Assembly: GCA_002841315.1 (NCBI GenBank)
Contig: PHEW01000003.1
Span: forward strand, 1 to 64,000
DNA length: 64,000 nt
Direction of reading: 5' to 3'
Origin: Actinobacteria bacterium HGW-Actinobacteria-4
GTDB lineage: Bacteria; Actinomycetota; Actinomycetes; Actinomycetales; Demequinaceae
The stretch's first letter is position 1. Each line of letters begins with the position of its first letter. The position numbers and the translations under genes are program-made. Below are positions 48,606 to 58,880 of this stretch, piece by piece. The notes under the pieces were generated by a model, which worked only from the letters and a program-made list of their open reading frames with translations, had not been told where the DNA came from and did not search any database.

Positions 48606-50201
48606 ATGACCGATCTCACCGTTGAGGTCTACGACACCACCCTGCGCGACGGCGCGCAACAAGAAGGCATGAACCTTTCTGTTGCGGACAAGATGGCCAT
48701 TGCGCCCCTGCTTGACGAGCTGGGCGTGGGCATCATCGAGGGCGGCTGGCCCGGCGCCGTCCCCAAGGACACCGAGTTCTTCCAGTTGGTCCACAAGGAG
48801 CTCAGCTTCAAGAACGCTCAGTTCGCAGCGTTTGGCATGAGCCGGCGCGGCGACACCGCCGCCGCAGCGGACCCCCAGGTGCGGGCGCTGCTTGACTCCG
48901 AGGCGCCCATCATCACGCTGGTCTGCAAGACCGACATTCGCCACGTTGAGCGGGCCCTACGCGTCAGTGGCGACGAGAACCTCGCCATGATCGAAGAGAC
49001 CGTCGCGTTCCTGGTGGGCGAGGGGCGCCGCGTGATCCTGGACGCCGAGCACTTCTTTGACGGCTACAACTTTGACCCCGAGTACGCGGTCAGGGCGCTC
49101 CTGGCGGCCGAGGCCGGGGGAGCGGACACCCTGGTGCTGTGCGACACGAACGGCGGCATGCTGCCCGACGACGTCGCCACGATCGTCACCGCGGTGGGCG
49201 CGCGCACCACCTCGCAGTTGGGAATGCACGCCCACAACGATTCGGGCTGCGCAGTCGCCAACTCCATGGCTGCGGTGGCCGCAGGCGCGACCCACCTGCA
49301 GGGCTGCGTCAACGGCTATGGCGAGCGCACCGGCAACGCGGACCTCATCGCGGTGGTCGCTAACCTCGAGATCAAGAAGGGCATGCGCGCGCTCAAGAAC
49401 CACGGTCTCCAAGAGGCCACGCGCATCGCGCATGCGATCGCGGAAATCACCAACATCGCGCCCTTCGCGCGTCAGCCATACGTTGGCGCCTCCGCGTTCG
49501 CGCACAAGGCCGGCCTGCACGCCTCCGCGATCAAGGTGGACCCGGATCTCTACCAGCACACCGACCCCTCCCTGGTGGGCAACGACATGCGCATGCTGGT
49601 CTCGGAAATGGCCGGGCGCGCGTCCATCGAGCTCAAGGGCAAGGAGTTGGGCTTTGACCTGTCCGGCCAGGGCGAACTGCTGGGCCGCGTGACCGAACGC
49701 GTCAAGCACGCCGAGGCCGCTGGCTACACCTTCGATGCGGCCGATGCTTCGTTTGACTTGCTCTTGCGCGACGAGTTGGGCGAGGCGCCCAAGTTCTGGC
49801 ACACCGAGAGCTGGCGCGTCATGGTCGAGACCGAGCCCGGGGACGTCACCAAGGCCGACGCCGAGGCGATCGTCAAGCTTGAGGTGGGCGGAGAGCGGCT
49901 GGTCTTCACTGGGGAGGGCAACGGACCCGTCAACGCGCTTGACCACGCACTGCGTCAGGCGCTCGTCTCTGTCTATCCGGAAATCGAGCAGTTCGAGCTC
50001 ACCGACTTCAAGGTGCGAATTGTGGACGCGAGCCACGGCACCGACGCCGTGACGCGCGTGCTGATCACCACCACCAACATGGAGCACGGCGGCATGTGGC
50101 GCACGGTGGGAGTAGGCCCGAACATCATCGAGGCCTCGTGGGAGGCACTCGTGGATGCCCTGGTCTACGGCCTGCTGAAGGCTGGCGTCACCGCGAAGTA
50201 G
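48606..50201 (+). CDS. cimA: Citramalate synthase
   Basis: VEVYDTTLRDGAQQEGMNLSVADKMAIAPLLDELGVGIIEGGWPGAVPKD; DAEHFFDGYN. Confidence 0.88.
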   Translation: MTDLTVEVYDTTLRDGAQQEGMNLSVADKMAIAPLLDELGVGIIEGGWPGAVPKDTEFFQLVHKELSFKNAQFAAFGMSRRGDTAAAADPQVRALLDSEAPIITLVCKTDIRHVERALRVSGDENLAMIEETVAFLVGEGRRVILDAEHFFDGYNFDPEYAVRALLAAEAGGADTLVLCDTNGGMLPDDVATIVTAVGARTTSQLGMHAHNDSGCAVANSMAAVAAGATHLQGCVNGYGERTGNADLIAVVANLEIKKGMRALKNHGLQEATRIAHAIAEITNIAPFARQPYVGASAFAHKAGLHASAIKVDPDLYQHTDPSLVGNDMRMLVSEMAGRASIELKGKELGFDLSGQGELLGRVTERVKHAEAAGYTFDAADASFDLLLRDELGEAPKFWHTESWRVMVETEPGDVTKADAEAIVKLEVGGERLVFTGEGNGPVNALDHALRQALVSVYPEIEQFELTDFKVRIVDASHGTDAVTRVLITTTNMEHGGMWRTVGVGPNIIEASWEALVDALVYGLLKAGVTAK

Positions 50202-50233
50202 CGTTCCGCCACCAGTGCGCGGTCTTGCATGAG

Positions 50234-50262
50234 TTGTGTACACAAGGTAATATTTGTACACG
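50234..50262. promoter_or_regulatory. Operator/promoter of the phd-relE-like module
   Basis: TTGTGTACACAA palindrome, TAATAT, then TTTGTACACG. Confidence 0.65.
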
Positions 50263-50522
50263 TGAGCACCATCGACGTCTACATGCCCGCGCGTGAGTTC
50301 CGGATCGAACTCGCGGACGTTGTCAACCGTGTGGGCTACTCTCACCAACGCGTGGCCATCACGCGCCACGGTAAGGTCGCAGCGGTCTTGATCGGCCCAG
50401 ACGACCTGGCTCTACTCGAGCAACTCGAGATGGCGCGGGATGTCGAGGAGTATCGTGCCGCAAAGGCCGCCGACGATGGGGACCGGATCCCCCTCGAGGA
50501 CCTCGAGAAGGAACTCGCTTAG
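50262..50522 (+). CDS. Phd/YefM-family antitoxin
   Basis: AREFRIELADVVNRVGYSHQRVAITRHGKVAAVLIGPDDLALLE; GTG start. Confidence 0.85.
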   Translation: MSTIDVYMPAREFRIELADVVNRVGYSHQRVAITRHGKVAAVLIGPDDLALLEQLEMARDVEEYRAAKAADDGDRIPLEDLEKELA

Positions 50523-50525
50523 CGC

Positions 50526-50783
50526 GTGTACCGGGTCGAGTTCACGCGGGCAGCCGCAAAGCAGCTGCGAAAGCTGCCCGTTGCCGATGCCTCGCGCGTC
50601 TTGGAGGCATTCCGCAAACTTGCGACGGTTCCCAGGCCGCGCGGGTCAACAAGACTCGCGGGCGAGCAATCCGCTTGGCGGATCCGAGTCGGCAACTACA
50701 GGGTGATCTATGACGTTCTCGACGTTCACTTGGTGGTGACAATTGTCCGCATCGGCCACCGCCGAGACGTCTACAGGCGCTAG
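50526..50783 (+). CDS. RelE/ParE-family toxin
   Basis: YRVEFTRAAAKQLRKLP...AWRIRVGNYRVIYDV...VRIGHRRDVYRR; GTG start. Confidence 0.88.
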   Translation: MYRVEFTRAAAKQLRKLPVADASRVLEAFRKLATVPRPRGSTRLAGEQSAWRIRVGNYRVIYDVLDVHLVVTIVRIGHRRDVYRR

Positions 50784-51499
50784 AGGTGCATGCCCACCAG
50801 GGTGCCGATGCCGTAGGTGATCGACATGGCGAGCGAGCCACCAATGAGGTTGCGCGCGATCGCCCGGAGCTTGCCAGCGTGACCCAACCGCGCGGACGCC
50901 CACCCGGTGAGTGCGAGCGCGATCAGCACGGTGACGAACGTCAGGGGCACCCGCACGGTCGCTGAGGTGTACAGGATGGTAACCACGGGCGCGAGACCGC
51001 CAAGCGTGAACGCGACCATCGACGCGAATCCGGCTTGTACAGGACTCACAAGTTCCTCGGGGTCAATCCCCAAGTGAGCTCGTGCATGAGCCGCCAACGG
51101 ATCGTGCGCCGTCTGCTGCTTCGCCGCAGCCATCGCCGTCTTCTTGTCCATGCCGGTTTCCATGTGGAGAGCGGCGAGTTGCTCAAGCTCCCAGTCTGGC
51201 CGGTCCGCGTGCCACTTGCGCTCGCGAGCCAACTGGGCCTCTTCAGCGTCGCGCTGGCTCGACACCGATACATACTCGCCCACAGCCATCGAGAGAGCGC
51301 CTGCGGCAAGGCCAGCGAGGCCAGCGACCAAGATCTCGGGCCGGTCCGCTGCGGCTGCCACACCGATCACCAGCGCAGCCATCGAGACGATGCCGTCGTT
51401 CGCTCCCAGCACACCGGCGCGGAGCCAGTTCTTGCGGCTTGTGACCTTGGCCTCGTCGGGACCCTCCTCCCAAGGAGGGGTCTCGCTGAATTCGCTCAT
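50780..51499 (-). CDS. VIT1/CCC1-family transporter
   Basis: GANDGIVSMAALVIGVAAA; GEYVSVSSQRD. Confidence 0.9.
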   Translation of the reverse strand: MSEFSETPPWEEGPDEAKVTSRKNWLRAGVLGANDGIVSMAALVIGVAAAADRPEILVAGLAGLAAGALSMAVGEYVSVSSQRDAEEAQLARERKWHADRPDWELEQLAALHMETGMDKKTAMAAAKQQTAHDPLAAHARAHLGIDPEELVSPVQAGFASMVAFTLGGLAPVVTILYTSATVRVPLTFVTVLIALALTGWASARLGHAGKLRAIARNLIGGSLAMSITYGIGTLVGMHL

Positions 51500-51545
51500 G
51501 CGCTCAGGCTAGACGGCGCAGGTCCCGCTCGCTAGCAAGGCGACC

Positions 51546-52271
51546 CTACGCTTGTGTGCGCTCGCCCATGATCGCGCTGCCCACGCGCACGATGGTCGCG
51601 CCTTCCGCAATCGCCCACTCGAGGTCGCTCGACATCCCCATCGACAAGTGATGCGCGCGGGCAAGGTCCGCGCCGCCCCACAGCTTGACGGTGTCGCGCA
51701 GGTCTCGCAGCGCCGAGTATCCGTCGCGCACCTCGGCCTCGTTACGAGAGTTCGCGCCAATAGTCATGAAGCCGGTCACGGTGAGGTGCTCCAGGGCGGC
51801 GACCTGTGCGGCGGCATCGGCCGCTTCCCAGAGGGCAAAGCCTCCCTTGGTCTCTTCACCAGAGACGTTGACCTGCACCATGACGTCCAGCGTCCGCTCG
51901 CGCATGGCGGCAACGCGATCCAGGCGCTCGGCGAGTTCGATGGTCGCCACAGACTCAACGCAATCCACCAGGTCAATCACATAGTTGGCCTTGTTGCGCT
52001 GCAGATGTCCAATGAAGTGCATATGGGCTCCGGCCGCCCGGACTGGGTCCGCCTTCACCGCGATCTCCTGCGCCGTGCTCTCGCCAATGAGAAGCCCACC
52101 CGCCTTGACCACGGCGACCGCGGCATCGGCGTCAAAGTTCTTGGTCGCGACCAGGAGCTGCACCTCGCCGGTATTGCGGCCAGCGGCCGCGCACGCGGCG
52201 TCCGCGCGCTCGCGCACCTCAGCGAGCCGCTCGGCGTAGTCCCAACCCGGGGGAGTGGGAAGCAGGTCCAT
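51546..52271 (-). CDS. YggS-family PLP-binding protein
   Basis: LLVATKNFDADAA; FIGHLQRNKANYVID; LSMGMSSDLEWAIAEGATIVRVGSAIMG. Confidence 0.92.
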   Translation of the reverse strand: MDLLPTPPGWDYAERLAEVRERADAACAAAGRNTGEVQLLVATKNFDADAAVAVVKAGGLLIGESTAQEIAVKADPVRAAGAHMHFIGHLQRNKANYVIDLVDCVESVATIELAERLDRVAAMRERTLDVMVQVNVSGEETKGGFALWEAADAAAQVAALEHLTVTGFMTIGANSRNEAEVRDGYSALRDLRDTVKLWGGADLARAHHLSMGMSSDLEWAIAEGATIVRVGSAIMGERTQA

Positions 52272-52275
52272 GCGC

Positions 52276-52776
52276 CTAGTCTGCCCTAGCGATGGGCGCA
52301 GTAACAGCCTTCGTGACGGTGATCAGGTCCGCGGGCGTAAGCCCCACGTCGAGTCCGCGCCGGCCGCCGCTCACGTAGATGACGTCGAACGCCAGGGCGC
52401 TGTCGTCGAGCGCCGTGGGAGCGAGCGTCTTCTGCCCGATGGGCGAGATCCCACCCGCCACATAGCCGGTGGCCCGCTCGGCATCAGCAAGCTGTGCCAT
52501 GACAGCCTTCTTGCCGCCCAATGCGGACGCCAGTGCCTTCAGGTTCAGCATCCCGTTCACGGGCACGATCCCCACGCAGAGCCTCCCGTCGACGTGCGCG
52601 CAGAGAGTCTTGAATACTTGCGCGGGATCCACGCCCAGCGCGGTGGCAGCCTCAAGTCCGTAACTCATCCCTGACGCAGGATTGTGCTCATACGGGTGTA
52701 GCGTGTGCTCGATTCCCGCCTGCGTCAACGCCCTCACTGCAGGGGTCGCTCCGGTCGCGTGCTCCTTCTTAGCCAT
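52276..52776 (-). CDS. ybaK: YbaK-type aminoacyl-tRNA deacylase
   Basis: KTLCAHVDGRLCVGIVPVNGMLNLKALASALGGKKA; GYVAGGISPIGQK. Confidence 0.9.
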   Translation of the reverse strand: MAKKEHATGATPAVRALTQAGIEHTLHPYEHNPASGMSYGLEAATALGVDPAQVFKTLCAHVDGRLCVGIVPVNGMLNLKALASALGGKKAVMAQLADAERATGYVAGGISPIGQKTLAPTALDDSALAFDVIYVSGGRRGLDVGLTPADLITVTKAVTAPIARAD

Positions 52777-52801
52777 GCCCCCATTGTCGCCGATGCCGCC
52801 T

Positions 52802-53776
52802 TCACACCTCACCGCGTTGGTATTCGCGCCTTGCATCGAGAAATGGTCTCACTTGGCTGCCAAGTGTGACTGAATCTAGATGCAGCGCGCGGGTTGCCAA
52901 GGCGCGCACCCTGGCGCACTCGTCGAGCAGGCGTTGGCGAAGCACGGCGCCCCGCGCGGCGAAGTCGCGTTGCGCCTGCGCGTAGGCGCGCTTGCCCACC
53001 ACAGTCTCAATGGGAATCGCCTCGAGGCCATAGCGACTGACGTCGTAGGGCGACGCCCTCATGTCCACACGCCGCACCTCAACGGCAAGCTCAAAGCAGT
53101 CCTGCTGGAGCTCGCTCGAGATCGCAGGGGACAGCTTGGCGCACCACTTGTACAGGTCCATGGTGGCGTGCAGGCAGCCCGGTTGCTCCGTGGTGGCCTG
53201 TTCCGCGCGCGTCAGTTGGGTCGCATTGCGAGGTACCGCCTCCGGAGTGAAGAACCGGAACGCGTCAAAATGGGTGCACGTCACGGGGTGGGCTTCCACC
53301 ACCGCGTCCGTGCCCTCGGCTCCAAGGCGCAGTGGCAGGGCGTGACGCAGCCCCGTTCCGCCCGTCCGGTAGACCATGGCCCACTCATGTAGCCCAAAAC
53401 ACCCCAGGTGCAGTGGCTTGGCGGCGCTCGCCTCAAGCAGTTGTGTCACAAAGGCCACGGCCTCACCTCGCGCCGCCCAGAAGGCGGGAGTGTCGACGTA
53501 GCTGCCCACAGCATCGGCCGCGTACCAGCGCCATCCAGCGTGGTCGGCGGCTCCTTCGAGGACCACCCCAGCGCCCGGGTGCCAGCGGCGCAGAGTGGAC
53601 AACGTGACGGAGTAGTAGTCGTAGAGGAAGTCGTCCACCGCGTGGGGTTCACCGCGGCCAGCACGCTCCCGGCGCCCCGCCGTGACCGTGTCCACCCGCG
53701 CGGCGTGCGCGGCGGCCAGCGGCTCCCATTCGGCGCGCGGGAGCACAGTAACGGTGAGCGCGTTCACGTACGCCAT
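52802..53776 (-). CDS. Conserved actinobacterial protein often annotated 3-methyladenine DNA glycosylase
   Basis: PRAEWEPLAAAHAARVD...HAVDDFLYDYYS; name from recalled annotations, function unverified. Confidence 0.55.
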   Translation of the reverse strand: MAYVNALTVTVLPRAEWEPLAAAHAARVDTVTAGRRERAGRGEPHAVDDFLYDYYSVTLSTLRRWHPGAGVVLEGAADHAGWRWYAADAVGSYVDTPAFWAARGEAVAFVTQLLEASAAKPLHLGCFGLHEWAMVYRTGGTGLRHALPLRLGAEGTDAVVEAHPVTCTHFDAFRFFTPEAVPRNATQLTRAEQATTEQPGCLHATMDLYKWCAKLSPAISSELQQDCFELAVEVRRVDMRASPYDVSRYGLEAIPIETVVGKRAYAQAQRDFAARGAVLRQRLLDECARVRALATRALHLDSVTLGSQVRPFLDARREYQRGEV

Positions 53777-53831
53777 TGTTGCAGGCCCAGAGGTGCATAC
53801 AAGAGACGTCTCGAGGCCCCATAATGTGCGC

Positions 53832-55373
53832 ATGACACCACCAAAGCTCCAGACCACCACCCACCAGGGAATTCCCTTGGTGTGGTCTGACATTCGCACC
53901 ACATACACGGGAACGTTGGCGTTTGCCGTGGGGATGAGAGACGAGGCTCCGCGCAACGCCGGGATCTCGCACCTCGTCGAGCATCTGGTCATGAGTCAGG
54001 TGGGCAAGGTCAGCATTATGCACAACGCCCACACGGAGGACGACCGCATCTCGTTCTGGGCACAAGGCCCCGAAGCGCTCGTGGCGGACTTCCTGCAGCG
54101 AGTCGCGGAGTCCATCCGACACTTGGATCGCGTGACCGAGGACGTCGTGGCGGAACAGCGCGCCGTGATCTCCGCCGAGCTTGGCGAAGGCGACGAACTC
54201 ACCGGGTCCGGCCCGCTCCTTGAACGCTTTGGCGCACACACGCTGGGCATGCTTGACCTGGGCGCGCCGGCGCACCGCTCTCACACGCGTGAGGCCGCGC
54301 TCGCGCATGCGCGCACCTGGCTGCACTCTGGCAATGCGGTACTCAGCTTCACCGCTGAACCGCCGCCCACGCTCGATGTCACTCTTCCCACCGCCACACC
54401 CATGCCCGCACGAGCCGTAATCGAGCCCCTTGCGTATCGCCGTCATGGGTGGATCGCTGGCGGGATGCTGCCCGTGGTGCTGTCGATGACCCTCGACACC
54501 AGCGACAGCGAAGCTCGATTCGTGTCGCAGGGGGTGCTGTTCCGCGCCATGCTTGACGAACTCCGCACTCGCCTCCACCTCATCTACAGCGTGGACGGCT
54601 TTGCCGCGCGCACGGGCACTGACTCCGCCTACATCGCCCTCGTTCTGGACCCCAAGCAACCTGACATCGTGCCTACGGCTCAAGCGGCACTCGCGATACT
54701 GAGATCCCTCGCGAGCGACGGTCCTTCCGCTGACCTGCTTGCCGAGGTGGCGACGGAGTCTCGCCACCAGTCGGCCAACTCTGAGGTGCAAGCCTCCTAC
54801 CTGCTCGACGCGGCCCACAACTGGGTGCGCTACGGGTCCACCCCTGTAGGCCTGGACATCGAGAATCCGGAATCGGTGACCCCCGAGGCAGTCAGGAAGG
54901 TGCTGGCCGACGCACTGCAAACCCTGTTGGTGTCCTTGGGTGACGTGGACACGGATCTTGACGTCGACGGGATGAGCGAAGCGCTGGGGCTTCCCGCAGC
55001 AAAGGAGCCAGAGGGTCATTACGCGGCGATGAGCGGCCCGGCAATGTTCAAGGCCATGATGCACCCCGACGTCAAAGTCTTTGACCCCAAGTGGTTCAAG
55101 GGACTCAAGGGCTCACAGCTGATACTTGACCCCACGCGACTGATGTTCATTGTCCCGGACCAGGGCCTCCTGGAGATCGACTGGAGTCACCTGGCTCTCG
55201 CGGGAGTCTGCAAGGACTGCGGGCACTGGGACCTGACTGACCACGACGGTCGCGGACTGATCATTGAGCCCGCGAACTGGCGAGGAGGCGACTCCATTGC
55301 GCGCGCACTCCACGAGAAGGTGCCAGCTGGGGCTAGGTACCAGGTCAATCACCCCGGACCGCCGGCGAAGTGA
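53832..55373 (+). CDS. M16-like zinc peptidase family protein
   Basis: NAGISHLVEHLVM (HxxEH). Confidence 0.75.
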   Translation: MTPPKLQTTTHQGIPLVWSDIRTTYTGTLAFAVGMRDEAPRNAGISHLVEHLVMSQVGKVSIMHNAHTEDDRISFWAQGPEALVADFLQRVAESIRHLDRVTEDVVAEQRAVISAELGEGDELTGSGPLLERFGAHTLGMLDLGAPAHRSHTREAALAHARTWLHSGNAVLSFTAEPPPTLDVTLPTATPMPARAVIEPLAYRRHGWIAGGMLPVVLSMTLDTSDSEARFVSQGVLFRAMLDELRTRLHLIYSVDGFAARTGTDSAYIALVLDPKQPDIVPTAQAALAILRSLASDGPSADLLAEVATESRHQSANSEVQASYLLDAAHNWVRYGSTPVGLDIENPESVTPEAVRKVLADALQTLLVSLGDVDTDLDVDGMSEALGLPAAKEPEGHYAAMSGPAMFKAMMHPDVKVFDPKWFKGLKGSQLILDPTRLMFIVPDQGLLEIDWSHLALAGVCKDCGHWDLTDHDGRGLIIEPANWRGGDSIARALHEKVPAGARYQVNHPGPPAK

Positions 55374-56424
55374 CGGCGTCGGCCGCTGCGGAAGACGCTC
55401 GGGTCATCGCTCGCTCCAGCGGACCCTGCCCGGCATGCCAGCGCCACAGGCTCGCGAACCCCACCAGCGCCGCGCACAGCACCACCATGGTGATGTTGGA
55501 GGGGATGTAGACAACCTCGTAGCCAGCAGCCGCGATCACCAGAATCTGGATCACGTACACCGTGAAGGCCATCGAGCCGGTCGCGAGCAGCGGCCACAGC
55601 GAGGGTCGCAAGTACGGTGTCACGGCCACGCACATGGCGATCACCGCCATGGCGACCCCAAGGTTCCCGAACATCTCGAACGGCGTGTAGGAGTGAGCCT
55701 CGACAGAGGCCCACTCGACCATTCCTGGCATGTTGGCGGGGTCCAGGCCCGTCCCGTCGAGCATCGGCCCAAGCGAGTACGCCACGGCGGCTAGCGAGAG
55801 CCCTGCGGTCGCCACCAGTGCCTGGATGCGCCGTGAGGTGAGCGCGAGCCTCCCCATTGCCATCCCCGCGAGCACATAGCTCATCCACGATGTCACTGGG
55901 TAGCCTTCGCTCCACAGCACGCCCACCACGGGAACGTGAGGCCAGGTCTGCGCTCCCGTCGTCTCCATCACGAACCACCCCGCGGTCAACGGAACTACCG
56001 CCGCCAGCGCGAGCGAGCGCGCACGCCAGCCCAGCACGGTGCTTCCCAGCACGAACATCACGCCCAGGTTCGCGAGGATGATCAGCACCGGGGTGTCGAG
56101 CGCAGTCAGCAGGTAGCCCACCACGATCAGGATCAGCCCTCGCGCAATGATGCGGATCCGGGTGTGGCGGAGCGCCTCGACACGGTGAGCCGCGCCTACT
56201 CGGTGCACCGCACGCACCGCCATCAGCGACATCGAGACCCCTGCCAGCACCGCGAACAACGCGGATGGGCGGCCGTCGGCGATCCATAGCCAGCCCCACC
56301 CATGAGCCGGACCGCGCCGCCCACTGTTGCCGATGTGCGCGGCCACCATCCCTAGGACTGCCAGCGCGCGGGCTACGTCGAGGCCGTCGATGCGGGAGGC
56401 ACCAAATCGAGGGCTCGCAGTCAT
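55345..56424 (-). CDS. DUF418 / acyltransferase-like multi-TM membrane protein
   Basis: RIDGLDVARALAVLGMVAAHIG; many TMs; start set at MTASPRFG. Confidence 0.75.
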   Translation of the reverse strand: MTASPRFGASRIDGLDVARALAVLGMVAAHIGNSGRRGPAHGWGWLWIADGRPSALFAVLAGVSMSLMAVRAVHRVGAAHRVEALRHTRIRIIARGLILIVVGYLLTALDTPVLIILANLGVMFVLGSTVLGWRARSLALAAVVPLTAGWFVMETTGAQTWPHVPVVGVLWSEGYPVTSWMSYVLAGMAMGRLALTSRRIQALVATAGLSLAAVAYSLGPMLDGTGLDPANMPGMVEWASVEAHSYTPFEMFGNLGVAMAVIAMCVAVTPYLRPSLWPLLATGSMAFTVYVIQILVIAAAGYEVVYIPSNITMVVLCAALVGFASLWRWHAGQGPLERAMTRASSAAADAVTSPAVRGD

Positions 56425-56514
56425 GTGCTCATCGTAGAGCTGGCCCGGCGGGCGCGCGTGAGCGGGCACCGAGCACCGGTCCATGGCCAGCGACAAGCGA
56501 CTAGGCTGGAGCCC

Positions 56515-57300
56515 ATGCGCATTGCGAGATTCACGAACGGCGGCGACCCCCGGTACGCGATTGTCGACGGCGAGCCCGGCGCTGAAGAGCTGGTGGTCTT
56601 GACCGGAGACCCGATGTACACGCCGGGCACCATGACAGGGGAGCGGGTGAAGCTCACCGACGAGGTCCGGCTCCTGGCCCCCGTCATCCCACGCTCCAAG
56701 GCCATCTGTCTGGGCAAGAACTACGCCGCGCACGCCGCAGAGATCCCCGCCCGTGGGCCGGACTCTGATGTGCCGATCTTCTTCCTCAAGCCCAACACCG
56801 CGGTGATTGGCCCGGATGACCCCATTGTGCTGCCGCCCTACAGCCAGGATGTGCAGCTCGAGGCAGAGCTCGCCGTCGTGATTGGCCGCGTGGCGCGGGA
56901 CATCAGCCCCGAGAACGCCGCGCAATACATCTACGGCTACACGTGCGCGAACGACGTCACGGCGCGTGACCTGCAGCGTCTCGAGGACCAGTGGTTCCGG
57001 GCCAAGGCCTTTGACACCTCGCTGCCGCTGGGCCCGTGGATCGAGACCGATCTGGACGGTGACGACCTCCAGATCACCTCGCGCATCAACGGGGTGCAGA
57101 CGCAGTCGGGCCACTCGAGCGACATGATCACCGACGTTATGCACGCGGTCGCGATGGCCAGCGAGATCACCACCCTGCTCCCAGGTGACATCATTCTTAC
57201 CGGCACGCCGTCTGGCGTGACGACCATCAACCACGGCGACGTGGTCGAGATCGACATCGAGGGAATCGGCGTGCTCCGCAACCCCGTGATCCGTCGATAA
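56515..57300 (+). CDS. Fumarylacetoacetate hydrolase family protein
   Basis: [41 protein letters not shown]. Confidence 0.92.
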   Translation: MRIARFTNGGDPRYAIVDGEPGAEELVVLTGDPMYTPGTMTGERVKLTDEVRLLAPVIPRSKAICLGKNYAAHAAEIPARGPDSDVPIFFLKPNTAVIGPDDPIVLPPYSQDVQLEAELAVVIGRVARDISPENAAQYIYGYTCANDVTARDLQRLEDQWFRAKAFDTSLPLGPWIETDLDGDDLQITSRINGVQTQSGHSSDMITDVMHAVAMASEITTLLPGDIILTGTPSGVTTINHGDVVEIDIEGIGVLRNPVIRR

Positions 57301-57313
57301 CAAGGAAGACTTC

Positions 57314-58795
57314 ATGACCAAGGTTCGCGTTCGCTTCTGCCCGTCACCTACCGGAACCCCCCACGTGGGGCTGATCCGCACCGCGCTGTTCAACTGGGCG
57401 TACGCCCGCCACACCGGCGGCGACTTCGTGTTCCGCATCGAGGACACCGACGCCGAGCGCGACTCGCAGGAGAGTTACGAGCAACTCCTCGACGCGTTGC
57501 GCTGGCTGGGCATCACGTGGGACGAGGGGCCCGAGGTGGGCGGCAACTACGGTCCTTACCGCCAGAGCGAACGCCGGGGCACCCACGCGGAGGTGGCGCG
57601 CCAGCTCCTTGATGGCGGCTTTGCCTACGAAAGCTTCTCCACCCCAGAAGAGGTCGAGGCCCGCCACCTGGCCGAAGGCCGCGACCCCAAGCGCGGCTAT
57701 GACAACTTTGACCGCCACCTTACCGACGAGCAGAAGGCCGACTACCGCGCCGAGGGCCGTGAGCCCGTGATCCGCATGCGCATGCCCGACGAGGACATCC
57801 GCTTCACGGACCTGATCCGCGGCGAGGTCACGTTCCCCGCAGGCACCATTCCTGACTACGTGATTGTGCGGGGCAACGGCGACCCGCTCTACACGCTGGT
57901 CAACCCGGTAGATGACGCCCTCATGAAGATCACGCACGTGCTACGCGGCGAGGATCTGCTCAGTTCCACGCCACGGCAGATCGTGCTGTTCCGCGCCCTC
58001 GAGCAACTGGGCCTCGCGGACCAGGTGCCCGACTTTGGCCACATGCCCATGGTCACCGGCGAGGGCAACAAGAAGCTCTCCAAGCGCGCGCCCGAGTCCA
58101 ACCTCTTTGTGCACCGCGAGCGTGGCTTCTTGCCCGAAGGCCTCCTGAACTATTTGGCGCTCCTGGGATGGAGCATCGGCCCCGATCGCGACATCTTCAC
58201 CGTCGATGAGATGATCGCGGCCTTCGATATCGCCGACGTCAACCCCAACCCTGCGCGCTTCGATGTCCAGAAGGCGGAGGCTATCAACGCTGAGCACATG
58301 CGCCTGCTGCCGGTGGGCGAGTTCGTGAAGCGCCTGGTGCCGTACCTCTATGGCGCAGGACTGCTCAGCACGCCCGACGTCCAGAGCCTGACCCCGCATG
58401 AGGAGGCCACCCTCGCGGAGGCCGCCCCGCTGGTCCAAACGCGCATGACCCTGCTGGGCGAGGCAGCCGCGATGCTGGGATTCCTCTTTCTTGCGGACGA
58501 TGCCGTGGTGGCCGAGGAATCCGCACTCGCCAAGCTCCCCGAGAACGCAGGCGAGATCCTCGATGCTGCGATCACCGTGCTGGAGGGACTTGAGGACTTC
58601 AGCCCCGAGTCGCAGCAAGAGGCGCTCAAGGCGGTGCTGGTGGAGCAGATGGAGATCAAGCCGCGCTTTGCGTTTGGTCCGCTGCGGGTGGGAGTCACCG
58701 GGCGGCAGGTCTCGCCTCCGCTGTTCGAGTCCATGGAGATCTTGGGCAAGGACAGTTCGCTGGCCCGCTTGCGGCGCTTGCGCGCCGCCCTCTAG
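57314..58795 (+). CDS. gltX: Glutamate-tRNA ligase
   Basis: [31 protein letters not shown]. Confidence 0.97.
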   Translation: MTKVRVRFCPSPTGTPHVGLIRTALFNWAYARHTGGDFVFRIEDTDAERDSQESYEQLLDALRWLGITWDEGPEVGGNYGPYRQSERRGTHAEVARQLLDGGFAYESFSTPEEVEARHLAEGRDPKRGYDNFDRHLTDEQKADYRAEGREPVIRMRMPDEDIRFTDLIRGEVTFPAGTIPDYVIVRGNGDPLYTLVNPVDDALMKITHVLRGEDLLSSTPRQIVLFRALEQLGLADQVPDFGHMPMVTGEGNKKLSKRAPESNLFVHRERGFLPEGLLNYLALLGWSIGPDRDIFTVDEMIAAFDIADVNPNPARFDVQKAEAINAEHMRLLPVGEFVKRLVPYLYGAGLLSTPDVQSLTPHEEATLAEAAPLVQTRMTLLGEAAAMLGFLFLADDAVVAEESALAKLPENAGEILDAAITVLEGLEDFSPESQQEALKAVLVEQMEIKPRFAFGPLRVGVTGRQVSPPLFESMEILGKDSSLARLRRLRAAL

Positions 58796-58825
58796 TTGAA
58801 CTGACGCAGCGTAGCGCGACGAGAA

Positions 58826-58863
58826 CTGCCCACCGCGGTGTCTCTCGACAGCGCGATGGGCAG
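58826..58863. terminator. Bidirectional hairpin between convergent gltX and the aztD-like gene
   Basis: CTGCCCAcCGCGgTGTC-tctc-GACAgCGCGaTGGGCAG. Confidence 0.65.
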
Positions 58864-58880
58864 CTGAGTTCTATCTCCCG

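Noticed and set aside
48957-50369. 470-aa ORF opposite cimA
   Set aside because: Shadow ORF with His/Val/Gly-rich composition and no recognisable motifs.
52848-52870. ACTTGGC-T-GCCAAGT dyad as a regulatory site
   Set aside because: Lies inside the coding end of the 52802-53776 gene with a 1-nt loop; no supporting context.
53649-55064. 471-aa minus-strand ORF
   Set aside because: Antisense to the M16-like peptidase with HxxEH; composition is typical of a GC-frame shadow ORF.
55345-57447. 700-aa minus-strand ORF
   Set aside because: Upstream two-fifths is antisense to the FAH-family gene; the true start is MTASPRFG at 56424.
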